Assembly: GCA_003142435.1 (NCBI GenBank)
Contig: PLMI01000145.1
Coordinates: forward strand, 1 to 7,599
DNA: 7,599 bases
Source: Coxiellaceae bacterium
Lineage (GTDB): Bacteria; Pseudomonadota; Gammaproteobacteria; UBA9339
Direction of reading: 5' to 3'
Positions 5,844-7,599 of the stretch are shown here, piece by piece; positions within the stretch are counted from its first letter, which is position 1; the number at the start of each line of letters is the position of its first letter. A program made the position numbers and the translations under genes. A model generated the notes under the pieces. It ran no database searches and was not told the origin of the DNA. It worked only from the letters and a program-made list of their open reading frames with translations.

Positions 5844-7599
5844 ATGTTGCCAGTAATAGATCGTGCTCGGGTAAAAAATCGTTATCCAGAATTAACACTA
5901 GCCCCAAATCAGGAATTATTTCCCTATTTAAAATCTACAGTGAAAATTGCGCAAGACCCAGATCGTACGATCGATACACTGGCGCCAGAGTTAATGTTAA
6001 GAGTGTTTGAACTTATTGGAGTTCCAGAACATATAATTTTGTCACCAAACATACTATTTTTGTCTTCCCCAAGGAGAGGTTTAGATGTTGTCGACGGTGC
6101 TAGTATTGAAGGGAGATTCGAATTACTATTTAACATATTATCATCAGCAAACGGCGATGTTAAACGGGTGGTTGTTAATTGTCGCAAAGGATATGTTGAA
6201 GGAAGGCATTATTTAACTGTTTGTCTAGATCGTTCAGATGCTGGTCCTTCAAGTTGGGATATTACTGTATTTAATCCGGCAATGTTGGATGGAAATGGAG
6301 CAACTTGTTTTGAAGCGAGTGAATTAAGACAATTATTTGAAAATCAAGCCAAAGATTATAATTCTAGAGGTTCTGGAGAAAAAATCAGCTTTAATCTGAT
6401 TATTTACCAATTATCTTGGGGATTATATAAACAATCTAGCAATACAGCGTGTGGTATAGCTATGTGGCTAAATACTCAAAGTTTATTAGATCAGCATTTA
6501 CCAGGCTATGCAGGAAAATGGAATGATTTTAATACTCTTCCATATCAAGATATGTGGATGCGCGAACGATATCTACAGGCCTACTATGCTGCTTTATTGC
6601 ATTCATATGCTGCAGGAAACATGCGAAAAGAAGGATGTCCTGTCAATGTTCAAGAAGGAAATCGCACATTAGTGCTAGAAAATGAACATCCTTGGGCAAT
6701 GTTATATAAAGACAGCGCTGATCGACCAATAGATGTTGATATTTCATGGCGAGTATTCCCTCCTAGGCCACAAAATCAAGTTGAAGAATTATCTCAGTTA
6801 CCACAATTACCGCCCTTATCGCCTGAATGGAAAGAATTAGCAAATAGTCGAGCTGCAGCGGTGGCTGTGACACATGTTGATAATTTCCCAACAAGAAACC
6901 GAGTGTCTAAAGTTGGTGATGTAAAGGGAAGTAGTGGTTATGCTCCATCTAGTACAGCTGCGTCCAGCTCTAGCGCTGTGTTACCTATGTTACAGCCACA
7001 ACCATTACTACTTTCGTCCGGAATTATTCGAGAATGCATCAACACGGGCTTACTTACGAATTTATTGAAAAATCCTGAATATAAAAAATATTCTGAGGCA
7101 CTTAAACAATTATTTGCTGATATGTGTAGCTATGTTTATGAAAGATTTTCATCTACAACGTTTGTCTACAGTGCTAAGGATATGGACGGTTTTTTTGGTT
7201 ATTGGATGAATGTAGGTGGCGAAGACTTAGGAAATAAAATGAGTGCTCGCGAAGATGTTTTAAGGCAATGTGCGAGTGGAAAATATAATAGTATTCTTGA
7301 TGGTAAATCAAAAGATAGTACGACGGGAACTCCATGTAAAGTTTCTAGGGATATTTTTGATTCACTATTTAAAGCAAGAGATGTTGCCTCGTCTGGTCCA
7401 AGGATTATTCAGCCATCATCTAAACCCTTACCGTCACAAGCTCCACACGCAGTAATGTTTAGTAAATCTCCTGTTCCTGCAACGCCGTCAGCGCAGCCTT
7501 TAGATGACAAGGAGATAACTATAAAACTTAATGGCGGCATAGTAAAAGAAAGATTAGGTGCTTTAGACCGTAATACTTCAGATGATAATTCTCTGAGGG
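5844..7599 (+). CDS. Putative CE-clan (Ulp1-like) cysteine protease, probable effector; 3' partial
   Basis: The frame is open from ATG 5844 to the right edge (585 codons seen, stop outside the window). The region about 40-215 has the layout of CE-clan proteases (Ulp1/SENP, YopJ, ChlaDub), which remove ubiquitin or ubiquitin-like proteins or act as acetyltransferases. H122 begins a strand (GRHYLTVCLD). A second strand WDITVFNP supplies N144, or D139, as third catalytic residue. KQSSNTACGIAMWL gives oxyanion Q197 and nucleophile C203, with the same Gln-to-Cys spacing of six as in yeast Ulp1. Residues 204-300 continue as a mostly helical part I do not recognise. A Pro/Gln/Ser/Ala linker (about 305-390), an unrecognised helical domain (about 391-515) and a Pro/Ser-rich stretch (518-552) follow. 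No signal peptide or membrane segment is seen. It is divergent from the kinase-OTU gene and preceded by a PmrA-box match. The CE assignment is by motif only; the coding frame itself is certain. Confidence 0.7.
   Translation, partial: MLPVIDRARVKNRYPELTLAPNQELFPYLKSTVKIAQDPDRTIDTLAPELMLRVFELIGVPEHIILSPNILFLSSPRRGLDVVDGASIEGRFELLFNILSSANGDVKRVVVNCRKGYVEGRHYLTVCLDRSDAGPSSWDITVFNPAMLDGNGATCFEASELRQLFENQAKDYNSRGSGEKISFNLIIYQLSWGLYKQSSNTACGIAMWLNTQSLLDQHLPGYAGKWNDFNTLPYQDMWMRERYLQAYYAALLHSYAAGNMRKEGCPVNVQEGNRTLVLENEHPWAMLYKDSADRPIDVDISWRVFPPRPQNQVEELSQLPQLPPLSPEWKELANSRAAAVAVTHVDNFPTRNRVSKVGDVKGSSGYAPSSTAASSSSAVLPMLQPQPLLLSSGIIRECINTGLLTNLLKNPEYKKYSEALKQLFADMCSYVYERFSSTTFVYSAKDMDGFFGYWMNVGGEDLGNKMSAREDVLRQCASGKYNSILDGKSKDSTTGTPCKVSRDIFDSLFKARDVASSGPRIIQPSSKPLPSQAPHAVMFSKSPVPATPSAQPLDDKEITIKLNGGIVKERLGALDRNTSDDNSLR

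Noticed and set aside
5768..6187. An 80-residue + frame from TTG 5768 and an 87-residue - frame at 5924-6187
   Set aside because: Both overlap the start of the CE-protease-like gene out of frame or antisense. They lack the ribosome site seen at 5832 and show no domain.

Overview
The window is AT-rich DNA from what looks like an intracellular gammaproteobacterium of the Legionellales type (Legionella, Berkiella, Rickettsiella or similar). This is inference. It rests on eukaryotic-like ubiquitin-protease folds (OTU and CE clan), a sequence matching the PmrA box that drives many type IV effectors in Legionella and Coxiella, low G+C, and degenerate palindromic repeats of a kind common in such genomes. 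No rRNA, tRNA, CRISPR array or transposase gene is visible.

Layout: (1) 3-1502 (+) is the 3' part of a gene that enters from the left edge. It carries a T4-lysozyme-like domain followed by about 335 residues that I do not recognise. (2) 1503-1801 is a 299-bp convergent intergenic region full of inverted repeats: a small hairpin next to the stop, a degenerate REP-like element, and a near-perfect 25-bp inverted repeat that could be a bidirectional terminator or a MITE. (3) 1802-5137 (-) is a 1111-residue soluble hybrid histidine kinase with three PAS domains, HisKA, HATPase and a receiver. Its C-terminus is an apparently intact OTU cysteine protease domain. (4) 5138-5843 is a 706-bp AT-rich divergent intergenic region. 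It has candidate promoters on both sides, including the PmrA-box match in front of the right-hand gene. (5) 5844-7599 (+) is a gene open to the right edge (585 codons seen). Its N-terminal half has the His / Asn or Asp / Gln / Cys pattern of Ulp1-like CE-clan cysteine proteases.

The main result is the kinase-receiver-OTU fusion, in effect a two-component system whose output domain looks like a deubiquitinase. A second, unrelated ubiquitin/SUMO-type protease candidate is encoded divergently beside it. Together they suggest a locus for manipulating host ubiquitin or ubiquitin-like signalling, with the OTU domain possibly gated by phosphorylation. Function, substrates and translocation are inferred and cannot be shown from the DNA alone.
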